DNA of 64,000 nt from Halomonas sp. M20 (GCF_020622265.1 NZ_JACNMQ010000001.1:620001-684000); one strand, 5' to 3'. Positions 1 through 8,729 are shown, numbered from the stretch's first letter. The notes: generated by a model not told the origin, from the letters alone. Numbers and translations: made by a program.

Positions 1-683
1 TCGTGCGCCTGTGGCGCGAGCAAGGCTATGACATGGTGTATGGCTTGCGTCATGAGGATAACGAGGAAACCGCAGCCAAACGCCAGACATCAGGATTGTT
101 CTATCGGGTGTTCAACCGGTTATCGCATACGGAAATTCCACCGAGTGCCGGTGATTTTCGCTTGTTGGACCGGTGCATTGTCGATGCGCTCAAGCAATTG
201 CCCGAGCGTAATCGCTTCATGAAAGGGCTGTATTCCTGGGTGGGGTTTCGTTCAATTGGTATTCCCTACCAACAACCATCGCGCCAGACCGGCGCGAGCA
301 AGTTCAACTACTGGAAGCTCTGGAACTTTGCACTGGATGGCCTGGTAAGCTTCTCGACCTGGCCACTGCGCATGTGGAGCTATATTGGCGGCGGTATCGC
401 GCTCTTGTCGTTCATCTATATCCTGGTGATTGTCGTCAAAGCTCTGCTCTTTGGTCGTGACACCCCAGGCTATGCATCGGTGATGTCGGCTGTGCTGTTT
501 TTTGGCGGTATGCAGCTGCTGTCTGTTGGCATCCTCGGCGAGTACGTGGCGCGTCTATTTATGGAAACTAAGCAGCGTCCACTTTATTTGGTCGCCGAGA
601 TCAGTCCTCAAGATAATGTTTCCACCAGCGAGCCACATGAGCCTGTAAATCGCGATGTGGTAGGGAGCAGCATGAACCGATGA
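1..683 (+). CDS. Glycosyltransferase family 2, 5'-truncated (polyprenyl-phosphate sugar transferase, GtrB/DPM-like)
   Basis: C-terminal part of a membrane-anchored GT2 glycosyltransferase; the start lies outside the window and the first complete codon is at base 3. The visible 226 residues hold the end of the catalytic domain (GASKFNYWKLW, the usual junction before the membrane part). Two transmembrane helices follow, near residues 122-147 and 158-185, then GEYVARLFMETKQRPLYLV, which is typical of undecaprenyl-phosphate glucosyl/mannosyltransferases. Such enzymes load a sugar onto the lipid carrier on the cytoplasmic face. The stop overlaps the next gene by ATGA, and that gene is a GtrA-like protein, the classic flippase partner. 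The exact sugar cannot be read from the sequence. Confidence 0.85.
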   Translation, partial: VRLWREQGYDMVYGLRHEDNEETAAKRQTSGLFYRVFNRLSHTEIPPSAGDFRLLDRCIVDALKQLPERNRFMKGLYSWVGFRSIGIPYQQPSRQTGASKFNYWKLWNFALDGLVSFSTWPLRMWSYIGGGIALLSFIYILVIVVKALLFGRDTPGYASVMSAVLFFGGMQLLSVGILGEYVARLFMETKQRPLYLVAEISPQDNVSTSEPHEPVNRDVVGSSMNR

Positions 684-1057
684 AATGGCTGATCAATGAA
701 TCGGGAACCTTATTGCGCTTTGGCGGGGTAGGTGGCCTTGCGACCTTGGTGCATCTTTCTGTAGCTGGTCTGGCGCTCTGGTTGTGGCCGAATACCTCTC
801 CTTTTTTGGCTAACCTGGTAGCCTTTCTGGTGGCTTTTCAGGTGTCGTTCTGGGGGCATCGGCGATTTACCTTTCGCAAGGCGGGGCGCGGGGATCGCTT
901 CTTCGTGCTCGCCTTGGCGGGTTTTGCCTTGAACAATGGGGTGCTGGGCGCGTTGATTGCCTCGACGCCCGTCGATGGCTTTCTAGCCATCGTGATTGCG
1001 ACCTTTACGGTGCCATTGTTGATGTATGTGGCCGCACGGTTCTGGGCCTTCGCTTGA
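680..1057 (+). CDS. GtrA-like membrane protein
   Basis: A 125-residue, very hydrophobic protein with about four transmembrane helices and the family phrase FQVSFWGHRRFTF between helices two and three. GtrA-family proteins are thought to flip a polyprenyl-phosphate-linked sugar across the inner membrane for O-antigen or other surface glycosylation. Its start overlaps the stop of the glycosyltransferase (ATGA at 680-683), so the two are almost certainly translationally coupled and act on the same lipid-linked sugar. A third gene, the periplasmic GT-C transferase that usually completes such a set, is not seen downstream. The 189 bases after this gene hold no clear terminator or ORF. Confidence 0.85.
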   Translation: MKWLINESGTLLRFGGVGGLATLVHLSVAGLALWLWPNTSPFLANLVAFLVAFQVSFWGHRRFTFRKAGRGDRFFVLALAGFALNNGVLGALIASTPVDGFLAIVIATFTVPLLMYVAARFWAFA

Positions 1058-1246
1058 GAGTCTGTTTTTTGTGAAGCATTTAAAAACGGATTTCCGATAG
1101 CGTGGACGCTACGCGATTTGTCGAGCATCTGCTCATGGGAATCTGTATGCTGCGTTATTTACCAGGGGCTGGCGTATTGTTATCAAGCCTTCTTGAGTGA
1201 TTAAATGCCGTTCAAACTATACAAAAGAGTCGTGAAGAATTAACCG

Positions 1247-1798
1247 ATGCGCAGGTTACTGCTGTTCTTATTACTGTTGCTACATATCCCAGGGTTATAT
1301 GCTGGTTCCGACGATCAAGCCATCTGGCTGCTAGTGGACGATCAAGCATCGACCTTGCACGTCTATCGCGGTGATCAGGAAATCGAGCGGTTCTCGCCGG
1401 TTTCCCTTGGGCGCGGTGGCGCCAGAAGGTTGCGTTTCAGTGGCGATAGAGCAACCCCGACGGGAGAGTTCCACGTCAACTGGATCAACCTCGATAGTCG
1501 CTTCAATATTTTCCTGGGTCTCGATTATCCTACGCTTGCCCATGCCCGTGAGGCGCGAGAAGCGGACATATTGAGCGATGATGAATTCTATGATTACCTA
1601 TCGTACTATCGGCGCCACGGGGCACCGCCTCAGGATACGGTGCTCGGTGGCAACATCGGTATTCACGGTTTAGGGGAAAGTGATCCAGTTCTTCACCGGC
1701 GTTTTAACTGGACGGATGGCTGCGTTGCAGTGACCAACCAGCAAATAGAACGCCTGACGGACTTGGTGAAACTTGGCACGAAAGTTATCATCCGCTAG
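1247..1798 (+). CDS. Small periplasmic L,D-transpeptidase (YkuD domain)
   Basis: A 183-residue protein with an N-terminal signal peptide (a leucine run, then LYAGS near residue 20) followed by a single YkuD catalytic domain. The active site is recognisable as IGIHGLG with His140 and NWTDGCVAV with Cys159. The usual Ser before the Gly-Cys pair is replaced by Thr-Asp. Family members form or cut 3-3 peptide cross-links, or link lipoproteins to peptidoglycan. The next gene downstream is a Braun-type lipoprotein and the one after is a second L,D-transpeptidase on the other strand, which suggests a role in lipoprotein attachment or release. That role is an inference. Confidence 0.85.
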   Translation: MRRLLLFLLLLLHIPGLYAGSDDQAIWLLVDDQASTLHVYRGDQEIERFSPVSLGRGGARRLRFSGDRATPTGEFHVNWINLDSRFNIFLGLDYPTLAHAREAREADILSDDEFYDYLSYYRRHGAPPQDTVLGGNIGIHGLGESDPVLHRRFNWTDGCVAVTNQQIERLTDLVKLGTKVIIR

Positions 1799-1824
1799 GT
1801 TGTGAAAGAGAAGTTGCAAGAAAG

Positions 1825-1838
1825 CCTGCCTACGCAGG
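1825..1838 (+). other. Small hairpin in the leader of the lipoprotein gene
   Basis: Five-base-pair inverted repeat (CCTGC / GCAGG, loop CTAC) in the 78-base gap between the L,D-transpeptidase stop and the lipoprotein start. With its left flank it repeats the core of the terminator at 2188-2219 (CAAGAAAGCC...TGCCTA.GCAGG) but has lost the T-rich right arm. It may be a degenerate terminator or an mRNA-stability hairpin. Confidence 0.35.
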
Positions 1839-1876
1839 AAAAGTAAGTAACCCAAGGAAGATCCAAGGAGAACAGT

Positions 1877-2140
1877 ATGAAAACTACTCGCACTACGCTT
1901 AAGATCGCTGCTGCTGGTTTGGCACTGGCCGTCATGGCAGGCTGCTCGTCCAATGCTAGCGAAGAAAAAAGCGGTCAGATGAGCCAGTCTGAAATGAAGA
2001 GCCAGGAAACTCGCACTATTGCTCAGGAAGCAATGAGCACCGCTCAGCAGGCTCAGCGTACTGCTCAGCAGGCTCTGCAGCAGAGCCAGCAAAACAAGCA
2101 GGAAATGGACCGCATGTTCGAGCGCTCCATGCGTAAGTGA
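1877..2140 (+). CDS. Major outer-membrane lipoprotein, Lpp/OprI type
   Basis: An 87-residue lipoprotein. Signal peptide residues 1-22 end in the lipobox VMAGC, with lipidated Cys at about position 23. The mature part is a heptad-patterned Ala/Gln alpha-helix (AQQAQRTAQQALQQSQQ) ending in RMFERSMRK. Pseudomonas OprI has the same plan and a very similar C-terminus, where the terminal Lys is joined to peptidoglycan. It would trimerise as an alanine-zipper coiled coil and tether the outer membrane to the wall. A good ribosome-binding site (AAGGAG, 1865-1870) sits six bases before the ATG, and a strong terminator follows at 2188. Two L,D-transpeptidases flank it. Confidence 0.88.
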   Translation: MKTTRTTLKIAAAGLALAVMAGCSSNASEEKSGQMSQSEMKSQETRTIAQEAMSTAQQAQRTAQQALQQSQQNKQEMDRMFERSMRK

Positions 2141-2187
2141 TCCTTATATCATGGTATCTCACCGAGATGCCGTGACGTGGATTGCAC

Positions 2188-2219
2188 CAAGAAAGCCCTG
2201 CCTAAGCAGGGCTTTCTTG
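2188..2219 (+). terminator. Strong intrinsic terminator after the lipoprotein gene, probably bidirectional
   Basis: Perfect 14-bp inverted repeat (left 2188-2201, loop CTAA, right 2206-2219). It has a GC-rich base and an A-rich 5' side and T-rich 3' side. It lies between convergent genes, about 50 bases from each stop, so it can serve both strands. Confidence 0.88.
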
Positions 2220-2270
2220 TTTCAGAGTAATTTCTGGAAGTAGCATTTCTAAAAAAGAGTGGCGCCGGGT

Positions 2271-3368
2271 TCAGGCGTCGTCGTTTTTTGTACCCATCTC
2301 AAGATGGCTATAGAGCGATTCGCGAAGTTCGAGATTGTCGTAGAGAGGATCGTTGATTCTGCGCTCTATCTCGAAAGGAGGCTCCACCAGCACCAGCGAT
2401 TCGGTCATGCCGGTGGCGTTTTCAGCCACGCGTTTCAGGCGTGCAAAATCTACCGGATACCGCTTGCCTTCGACGACCGTCGTCACCGCTGTAAAGGCGT
2501 CATCGATGCGTTTTGTGGGTGTGTCTTTCTCATCCAGAGAAGGGTATGTCTGGACGTTTAAAATGCCACTTTGCGACCAGCCGGTCTTGATGGAGGAGTT
2601 GATCAGGCGCACCTTCGTGCCTACCGGCAAGCGAGAAAACAGGCTGTCGATATCCTCTGGCAGCATGCGGATGCAGCCATGGGTCACCTGCATTCCGACC
2701 CCCTCCGGGCGGTTGGTGCCATGAATGAGATAGCCGGGGATATTCAAGCGCAGCACGTGCCTACCCAGCGGATTGTCAGGGCCGGGAGGGACGACACGTC
2801 CCAGTGATCGTCCATCCTCCGCATGCTCCTTGATGATCGATGCGGGCGGATACCAGGCAGGATCCTTGGCCTTGGCAGTGATCGTCGTCTCACCCAGCGG
2901 TGTCTTCCAGTCCATGCGCCCGACGCTTACCGGGTAGGTTTCGACCTCGGGAGTTTCTCCTTCTTTGGTCGGTGGATAGTAATAGAGTCGCATCTCGGCA
3001 ATATTGACCACCACACCCTCCCGCGGGCCCGGTGGCAGGATGAAACGGGTTGGAATGAGAACCTCCGTACCCTCGCCGGGAAGCCACACGCTGACGTCCG
3101 GGTTGGCACGCCGCATCTCTTCGTAGCCGATGCCAAAGCGTCGGCCGATGTCGATCAAGGTGTCGTCCTGGCGCGCCTTGACCGTTTGCACCTGACCGAC
3201 CACATCACTGTTGTCTTGCAGCAAATAGTGTTCGATGCCCGCTTGCCGAGTCGTATCCTCGTTGATATCTGTTCTTGTATTCGCGTCTTCCGCAGCCAGC
3301 AAGAAAGAAGGCGATGCAAGCAGGCTGAAGACCAATCCAATTCGCGACGATGTCTGTATTAAGCGCAT
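2271..3368 (-). CDS. LysM-containing L,D-transpeptidase (ErfK/YbiS/YnhG type)
   Basis: A 365-residue periplasmic enzyme. Signal peptide residues 1-25 start at MRLIQ; a start six codons upstream (3386) is possible but would lengthen the signal region. A LysM peptidoglycan-binding domain follows (about 58-105, QDDTLIDIGRRFGIGYEEM). The YkuD domain (about 115-260) carries LIHGTNRP and THGCIRM, with catalytic Cys232. The E. coli relatives ErfK, YbiS and YcfS join Braun lipoprotein to diaminopimelate in the wall, while YnhG and YcbB make 3-3 cross-links. The neighbouring Lpp/OprI-type gene favours the lipoprotein-attachment role, though this is not proven. The C-terminal 100 residues are outside the known domains. 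Confidence 0.88.
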   Translation of the reverse strand: MRLIQTSSRIGLVFSLLASPSFLLAAEDANTRTDINEDTTRQAGIEHYLLQDNSDVVGQVQTVKARQDDTLIDIGRRFGIGYEEMRRANPDVSVWLPGEGTEVLIPTRFILPPGPREGVVVNIAEMRLYYYPPTKEGETPEVETYPVSVGRMDWKTPLGETTITAKAKDPAWYPPASIIKEHAEDGRSLGRVVPPGPDNPLGRHVLRLNIPGYLIHGTNRPEGVGMQVTHGCIRMLPEDIDSLFSRLPVGTKVRLINSSIKTGWSQSGILNVQTYPSLDEKDTPTKRIDDAFTAVTTVVEGKRYPVDFARLKRVAENATGMTESLVLVEPPFEIERRINDPLYDNLELRESLYSHLEMGTKNDDA

Positions 3369-3498
3369 AGTGTGTGACCTGTCCAATCCGATGATTCAGT
3401 GGCAGTCGCCATCTTGTTGAGTATATTTCGCCAACCTGATTCTTGACAGGGAAACCGTTATCTCGTCGTGTTGCCGTCGGCACTGGCGAGGCGCGCTT

Positions 3499-6400
3499 TC
3501 ACGCCGCCTGCGCCTTGCGATTCAATGTATCGAGTAGAGAGTCGATGGCTTGCAGACGCGCCTCGGGCGTTTCCATCTCGAGCTCGAAGCGCAGCGTGTC
3601 CGCGCCATCCAGCCGGTAATGCACCGGATCGCGCTGAATCAGATCCACCAGGGTCATCGGCTCCACCATCGGCGCGCTGCCGAAGATCACACGACCGCGC
3701 TCCGGGCCTGCCTCCAGGCGCACGATCCCTAAGCGTTCGGCACGCTGGCGCAGCTGGGTCTGGCGGAACAGTGTCTTGACCGGCGCCGGCAGCAGGCCAA
3801 AGCGATCGATCATCTCGACCTGCAGCTCCCTGAGATCCGCTTCGTTCTCCGCATTGCTGATACGTTTGTACATGACCAGGCGCTGTTGCACATCATGCAG
3901 ATAATCGTCGGGAATCAACGCAGGCAAATTGAGGCTGACTTCCACCCCTTCGTCCAGCGGCGCCTCGATGTTGGGGGTCTTGCCGGCGCGTATCGCTTTC
4001 ACTGCCCGGTCGAGCATCTGCATGTAGAGGCTGTAGCCGATGGTCTCCATCTGCCCGCTCTGCTCATCGCCAAGCAGTTCGCCGGCGCCACGAATCTCCA
4101 TGTCGTGGCTGGCCAAGGTGAAGCCGGCTCCCAGGTCTTCCGCCTGGCTGATGGCTTCGAGCCGTTTCAGGGCGTCCTTGGTGATCGCCTTGGGCGGCGG
4201 CGTCAGCAGATAGGCGTAGGCCTGGTGATGGCTCCGGCCCACACGCCCGCGCAATTGATGAAGCTGAGCCAGGCCGAACTTATCGGCGCGCTCGATGAGG
4301 ATGGTATTGGCACTGGGCACGTCGATACCGGTCTCGATGATGGTCGAGCACACCAGCACGTTGAAGCGCTTGTGATAGAACTCCGACATGATGCGCTCCA
4401 GAGAGCGTTCGGGAAGCTGGCCATGGGCCACTGCGACCCGAGCATCCGGCACCATGTCTCGCACCTTTTGGGCCGCCTGCTCGATGGTCTTGACCTCATT
4501 GTGCAGGAAATAGACCTGACCGCCGCGCAGGATCTCCCGCAGGATCGCTTCCTTGATGATGGGTTCGTTGCGCTGTTGAACGAAGGTTTTTACCGACAGG
4601 CGCCGGGCCGGTGGGGTAGCGATGATCGACAGATCTCGCATGCCGCTCATGGCCATGTTCAGGGTGCGAGGGATCGGTGTTGCAGTCAGGGTGAGAATGT
4701 CCACCTCGGCGCGCAGGCTCTTTAGACGCTCCTTCTGCGCCACCCCGAAACGATGCTCTTCGTCGATGATGAGTAGCCCCATGTTGGGCAGCTTGATCGA
4801 CTTCGATAGCAGTTTATGGGTGCCGATGACGATGTCGGCACGCCCATCCTCGATACGTTTCATGGACTCGGCCTGGCCCTTGCCGCCGGTAAAGCGCGAG
4901 ATAAGTTCGATCTGTACGGCGGTGTCGGCAAAGCGGTCGCGGAAATTGTCGAAGTGCTGCTGAGCCAGCAGGGTGGTGGGCACCAGCACCACCACCTGGC
5001 GCTCGGAGTGAACTGCCAGGAAAGCGGCGCGCATGGCGACTTCGGTCTTGCCGAACCCGACATCGCCGCAGACCACTCGATCCATGGGGCGAGGAGCGAT
5101 CATGTCGCCGATCACCGCATGGATGGCGGCACGCTGATCCGGTGTCTCTTCAAAAGGGAAGCTGGCAGCGAAGCGCTGGTACTCTTCCCCGGGTTCGGCA
5201 CAGGCAAAACCTTCCCGAGCCTCCCGTCGGGCATAGACATCGAGCAGCTCAGCGGCAGTGTCACGAACCTTCTCCGCGGCCTTTTTCTTGGCCTTGTCCC
5301 AGGTGTCCGAGCCCAGCTTGTGCAAGGGTGCCAGCTCATCAGAGGCGCCGGCGTAGCGGGAGATGAGATGCAGGTTGTCCACGGGCACATAGAGCTTGGC
5401 CCCGTTAGCGTATTCCAGCGCCACGAATTCCGCCGCCCGACCGCCTGCATCGAGAGCCTCAAGCCCTTGATAGCGGCCCACGCCGTGGGTTTGGTGTACC
5501 ACTGGAGCGCCCACGCGAAGCTCGGAAAGATGGCGTACCGCCAGTTCGTTGTCATCGGTGGCTTTCTCACGGCGTCGGGTCTGGCGCACTACTTCACCGA
5601 ACAGCTCCGTTTCGGTCACGATGACCAGGGCTGGGTCCGCAAGCCATAAACCTTCATCAAGCTCGCTTTCGGTGATGGCAAGCGGCGTGTCACCGTCCAG
5701 AAACTCCTGCCAGCCGTCGACATGGGGCAATTCCAGCTGCAGTACGCCAAGGGTTTCTTCCAGCGCTTCCCGACGGCCGCGAGACTCGGCAATGAACAGC
5801 ACTCGGGTATCCCGGTGAGAGGATAGAAATTCTTCAAGGGTCGCCAGCGGCTTCTGGGCTCGGGCATTGATGGCGACGCGTGGCGGAGCCTGGGTCAAGG
5901 GGCGGTGGGCATGGGCATGTTCGTCCTCCGTGACCAGGGCGACCCGGGGCTTGGCCTTGATTGCCGCAAACACGTCCGGTACCGGAATGAACGCCCGGGC
6001 CGGCGGCAACAGGGGCCGCGTGGGATCGACCCCCAAGTTCTCGTAGCGGCTCTGAATGGCTGCCCAGTGATGCTCTGCTGCCTCGAATACCTCCGGTAGC
6101 ATGGCCACCTGGGTGCCTTCCGCCAAGTGATCGAACAGACTCGCGGTCTCCTCAAAAAACAGCGGCAGATACTGTTCGAGCCCCGGGGCGGGAATGCCTT
6201 TCAGAGCATCGTTGTAGAGCGGGCATTGGCGCGGGTCGACGTCGAAGAGCGTCTCGAAACCTTCCCGAAAACAGGCGATGGCGGAGCGTGACAGCGAATA
6301 TTCATGCGCCGGCAGCAGCTCGACTCCCTCGACCTTGTCACCGCTGCGCTGGGTATCCGGGTCGAAATAGCGCAGGGTGTCGATCTCGTCATCGAAAAGA

Positions 6401-6948
6401 TCGATGCGCAGTGGGGCCGTGCTGCCCATGGGATACAGGTCGATCAGAGCGCCGCGCAGGGCGTATTCGCCAGGCTCGTAGACTGTTTCCACGGCGCGAT
6501 AGCCCGCTCGGGAGAGCTTTTCACGAAAGCCTTCACGGTCGATGGTCATGCCGACGCTTAAGGTCAGCACCCGACCGGCTATATAGTCGCTCGGGGGCAA
6601 GCGCTGCATCAGAGTGTTGATCGGCACCAGCACGATGCCATCCTTGGACTCCTGAAGCCGGCGCAGGGTGCGCAGGCGCTCGGATACAATATCCTGGTGG
6701 GGTGAAAAACTGTCGTAGGGCAGCGTTTCCCAGTCAGGGAAGGGCAGTACCGGCACGCTGGCAAAAAAACGCAGGGCACTTTCCAGGCGCTGTACGGCGG
6801 CGGTGTCTCGGGTAACCACCAGAAGCGGTGCGCTATCAGCCAGCCGGGCCAGTGCCAGGGCGGTGGCGCAGCCTTCCGGGGCGTGCCAATAAAGGGTTTC
6901 GCGTGATCCGGCGGGTTGAGGTGGCGCTAACGGAGAAAAATTCGACAT
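3499..6948 (-). CDS. mfd: Transcription-repair coupling factor Mfd
   Basis: A 1149-residue protein, the usual Mfd length. It pushes RNA polymerase stalled at DNA damage off the template and recruits UvrA. The UvrB-like N-terminal module covers about residues 1-350. The RNA-polymerase-interacting region follows (about 475-550, including VHQTHGVGRYQGL). The RecG-like helicase motor has Walker A GDVGFGKT at 628-635 and DEEH at 729-732, with GRVGRS in motif VI. A TRCF C-terminal domain closes the protein. It is divergent from the long gap gene with a 215-base shared control region. The mfd-gap-nqr arrangement matches Pseudomonas. Confidence 0.97.
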   Translation of the reverse strand: MSNFSPLAPPQPAGSRETLYWHAPEGCATALALARLADSAPLLVVTRDTAAVQRLESALRFFASVPVLPFPDWETLPYDSFSPHQDIVSERLRTLRRLQESKDGIVLVPINTLMQRLPPSDYIAGRVLTLSVGMTIDREGFREKLSRAGYRAVETVYEPGEYALRGALIDLYPMGSTAPLRIDLFDDEIDTLRYFDPDTQRSGDKVEGVELLPAHEYSLSRSAIACFREGFETLFDVDPRQCPLYNDALKGIPAPGLEQYLPLFFEETASLFDHLAEGTQVAMLPEVFEAAEHHWAAIQSRYENLGVDPTRPLLPPARAFIPVPDVFAAIKAKPRVALVTEDEHAHAHRPLTQAPPRVAINARAQKPLATLEEFLSSHRDTRVLFIAESRGRREALEETLGVLQLELPHVDGWQEFLDGDTPLAITESELDEGLWLADPALVIVTETELFGEVVRQTRRREKATDDNELAVRHLSELRVGAPVVHQTHGVGRYQGLEALDAGGRAAEFVALEYANGAKLYVPVDNLHLISRYAGASDELAPLHKLGSDTWDKAKKKAAEKVRDTAAELLDVYARREAREGFACAEPGEEYQRFAASFPFEETPDQRAAIHAVIGDMIAPRPMDRVVCGDVGFGKTEVAMRAAFLAVHSERQVVVLVPTTLLAQQHFDNFRDRFADTAVQIELISRFTGGKGQAESMKRIEDGRADIVIGTHKLLSKSIKLPNMGLLIIDEEHRFGVAQKERLKSLRAEVDILTLTATPIPRTLNMAMSGMRDLSIIATPPARRLSVKTFVQQRNEPIIKEAILREILRGGQVYFLHNEVKTIEQAAQKVRDMVPDARVAVAHGQLPERSLERIMSEFYHKRFNVLVCSTIIETGIDVPSANTILIERADKFGLAQLHQLRGRVGRSHHQAYAYLLTPPPKAITKDALKRLEAISQAEDLGAGFTLASHDMEIRGAGELLGDEQSGQMETIGYSLYMQMLDRAVKAIRAGKTPNIEAPLDEGVEVSLNLPALIPDDYLHDVQQRLVMYKRISNAENEADLRELQVEMIDRFGLLPAPVKTLFRQTQLRQRAERLGIVRLEAGPERGRVIFGSAPMVEPMTLVDLIQRDPVHYRLDGADTLRFELEMETPEARLQAIDSLLDTLNRKAQAA

Positions 6949-7094
6949 CGACGATTTGAACGCAAGGCTTTGAGGGTGAGTAGAATGATAACAGTCTTGA
7001 AGCGGTAGCGAGAAAGCGCTCTTGCGCTAATCGCCGCTTGTAGTCAAATCCTGGTTTCTGTAGTGGGCCTACAGCACCTGCGACCATACAGCGA

Positions 7095-7124
7095 TTGCGG
7101 TCATCCCCAGGGGATAAGGATAAT
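7095..7124 (+). promoter_or_regulatory. Possible sigma-70 promoter for gap
   Basis: TTGCGG (7095-7100) and GATAAT (7119-7124) are separated by 18 bases, upstream of the gap start at 7164. Both boxes match the consensus at four or five of six positions. This is a by-eye call. Confidence 0.35.
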
Positions 7125-7163
7125 AGCCGTCAAATTATTCATGCATCAGTGAGGTAAGGCCCC

Positions 7164-8618
7164 GTGAGTCAGGAAAAGCTCGATAACTATTTCCAGGAAT
7201 GGCAGGACAATGAAGCGCTTGCAGAAGAGATGATTCCGCTGCTCGGCAAACTCTATCGCAAGTATAACGTCGTGCCATCGCTCTACGGCCGTTCACTGAT
7301 CAATCGTTCGGTTCTGCGTATCCTCAAGAATCACCGCTATGTGAAGCGGGTCGAAGGAACCGAACTCTCCGTTCGCGATACCTTCCCTTTGATCAAGACA
7401 ATGACCGAACTCGATCTGGCCCCGGCGCACATCGATCTTGGCCGGTTGGCAGTCGCTTTCAAGAATAGCGGTCGCGATGATGTCGAAGCGTATCTGAAAG
7501 AAGAGCTTTCGGACATCGTCGGCGGGCACAGCGCCAACGGCATGGGAGGCGAGCCTAAGGACGTGGTGCTTTATGGCTTCGGTCGTATCGGCCGCATTCT
7601 GGCGCGCATTCTGATCGAGAAGGCGGGCGGCGGTAATCTGCTGCGACTGCGTGCCATCGTCGTGCGTGGCTCTGGTGACGACCTCGAGAAGCGTGCAAGC
7701 CTTCTACGTCGCGACTCGGTGCATGGTCCATTCGGTGGATCGATCAGCGTCGACCAGGAAAACAGTGCCCTGATCGCCAATGGCAACTACATCAAGGTCA
7801 TCCACGCGGATTCCCCTACGGAAATCGATTACACCGCCTATGGCATCAACAATGCCATCGTGGTCGACAATACTGGTAAGTGGCGGGATGAAGAGGGACT
7901 TTCCCAGCACTTGCAGTGCAAGGGTGTCACCAAGGTGCTGCTCACGGCGCCAGGCAAGGGCAATCTCAAGAACGTCGTCTATGGCATCAATCACAGCGAT
8001 ATCGATGACGGCGAGCGCATCATTTCTGCTGCCTCGTGTACCACCAACGCCATCGTGCCGGTACTCAAGGCAATCAATGACGAGTACGGCATCAAGCATG
8101 GCCACGTGGAGACGGTGCACTCCTATACCAACGATCAGAATCTGATCGACAATTACCACAAGGGTGATCGTCGCGGTCGTAGTGCGCCGCTGAACATGGT
8201 GTTGACCGAGACCGGGGCTGCCAAGGCAGTGGCCAAGGCGCTACCCGAGCTTTCCAACAAGCTGACCGGCAATGCCATTCGTGTGCCGACACCCAACGTC
8301 TCCATGGCGATTCTCAATCTCAACCTGGAGAAGAGCGCGGATACCAACAGCGTCAACGACTATCTGCGCCAGATAGCATTGCATTCGCCGATGCACAAGC
8401 AGATCGACTATGTCGACTCTCCCGAAGTGGTTTCCTCGGATTTTGTCGGCAATCGTCATGCGGGCATCGTGGACGCCAAGGCGACCATCGTCGACGATAC
8501 CAATGCAGTGCTGTATGTCTGGTACGACAACGAGTTCGGTTATAGCTGCCAGGTCGTGCGGCTCTTGCAATACATGTCCAATGTTCGTTTCAAATACCTG
8601 CCGGTCGCTCGCGACTAA
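7164..8618 (+). CDS. gap: Glyceraldehyde-3-phosphate dehydrogenase, long form with N-terminal extension
   Basis: A 484-residue GAPDH family enzyme (phosphorylating, NAD(P)-dependent oxidation of glyceraldehyde-3-phosphate). The catalytic part starts only at about residue 130: nucleotide-binding GFGRIGR at 138-144, catalytic SAASCTTNA with Cys292, and the C-terminal YDNEFGYS. Ordinary GAPDH is about 330 residues, so this protein carries an extra helical-looking module of about 130 residues (LYRKYNVVPSLYGRSLINR and following) of unknown role. Pseudomonas has the same long form next to mfd and nqr. The start is GTG at 7164 with GAGGTAAG six bases upstream. A possible terminator follows at 8629. 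A role in gluconeogenic flux is plausible but not shown. Confidence 0.93.
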   Translation: MSQEKLDNYFQEWQDNEALAEEMIPLLGKLYRKYNVVPSLYGRSLINRSVLRILKNHRYVKRVEGTELSVRDTFPLIKTMTELDLAPAHIDLGRLAVAFKNSGRDDVEAYLKEELSDIVGGHSANGMGGEPKDVVLYGFGRIGRILARILIEKAGGGNLLRLRAIVVRGSGDDLEKRASLLRRDSVHGPFGGSISVDQENSALIANGNYIKVIHADSPTEIDYTAYGINNAIVVDNTGKWRDEEGLSQHLQCKGVTKVLLTAPGKGNLKNVVYGINHSDIDDGERIISAASCTTNAIVPVLKAINDEYGIKHGHVETVHSYTNDQNLIDNYHKGDRRGRSAPLNMVLTETGAAKAVAKALPELSNKLTGNAIRVPTPNVSMAILNLNLEKSADTNSVNDYLRQIALHSPMHKQIDYVDSPEVVSSDFVGNRHAGIVDAKATIVDDTNAVLYVWYDNEFGYSCQVVRLLQYMSNVRFKYLPVARD

Positions 8619-8628
8619 ATGCCTCTTC

Positions 8629-8652
8629 ATCGCCCCCCTTCATGGGGGCGAT
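8629..8652 (+). terminator. Hairpin after gap, probable terminator
   Basis: A 9-bp perfect stem (ATCGCCCCC / GGGGGCGAT) with a six-base loop, 11 bases after the gap stop. The following T-run is poor, so termination efficiency is uncertain. Confidence 0.6.
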
Positions 8653-8723
8653 CGGTCGTTTAGACCCTGTTCTATCCTTCAAACCCGACCTTTGATCATG
8701 TGGTCTTTCCAGTCGTGCCTCTT

Positions 8724-8729
8724 TATAAT
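8724..8729 (+). promoter_or_regulatory. Perfect -10 box upstream of nqrA
   Basis: TATAAT 185 bases before the nqrA start, with only a weak -35 candidate (TGGTCT, 8701-8706, 17-base spacing). It lies in the 295-base gap between gap and nqrA, where no gene is seen. It would give a leader of about 180 bases. Confidence 0.3.

Noticed and set aside
1052-1063. TTGAGAGTCTGT also found after prmC (42836-42847)
   Set aside because: A 12-base match between two sites is expected by chance many times in 64 kb, and the flanks do not align.
4816-5649. Plus-strand ORF of 277 codons inside mfd
   Set aside because: Antisense to a full-length mfd; no recognisable domain.
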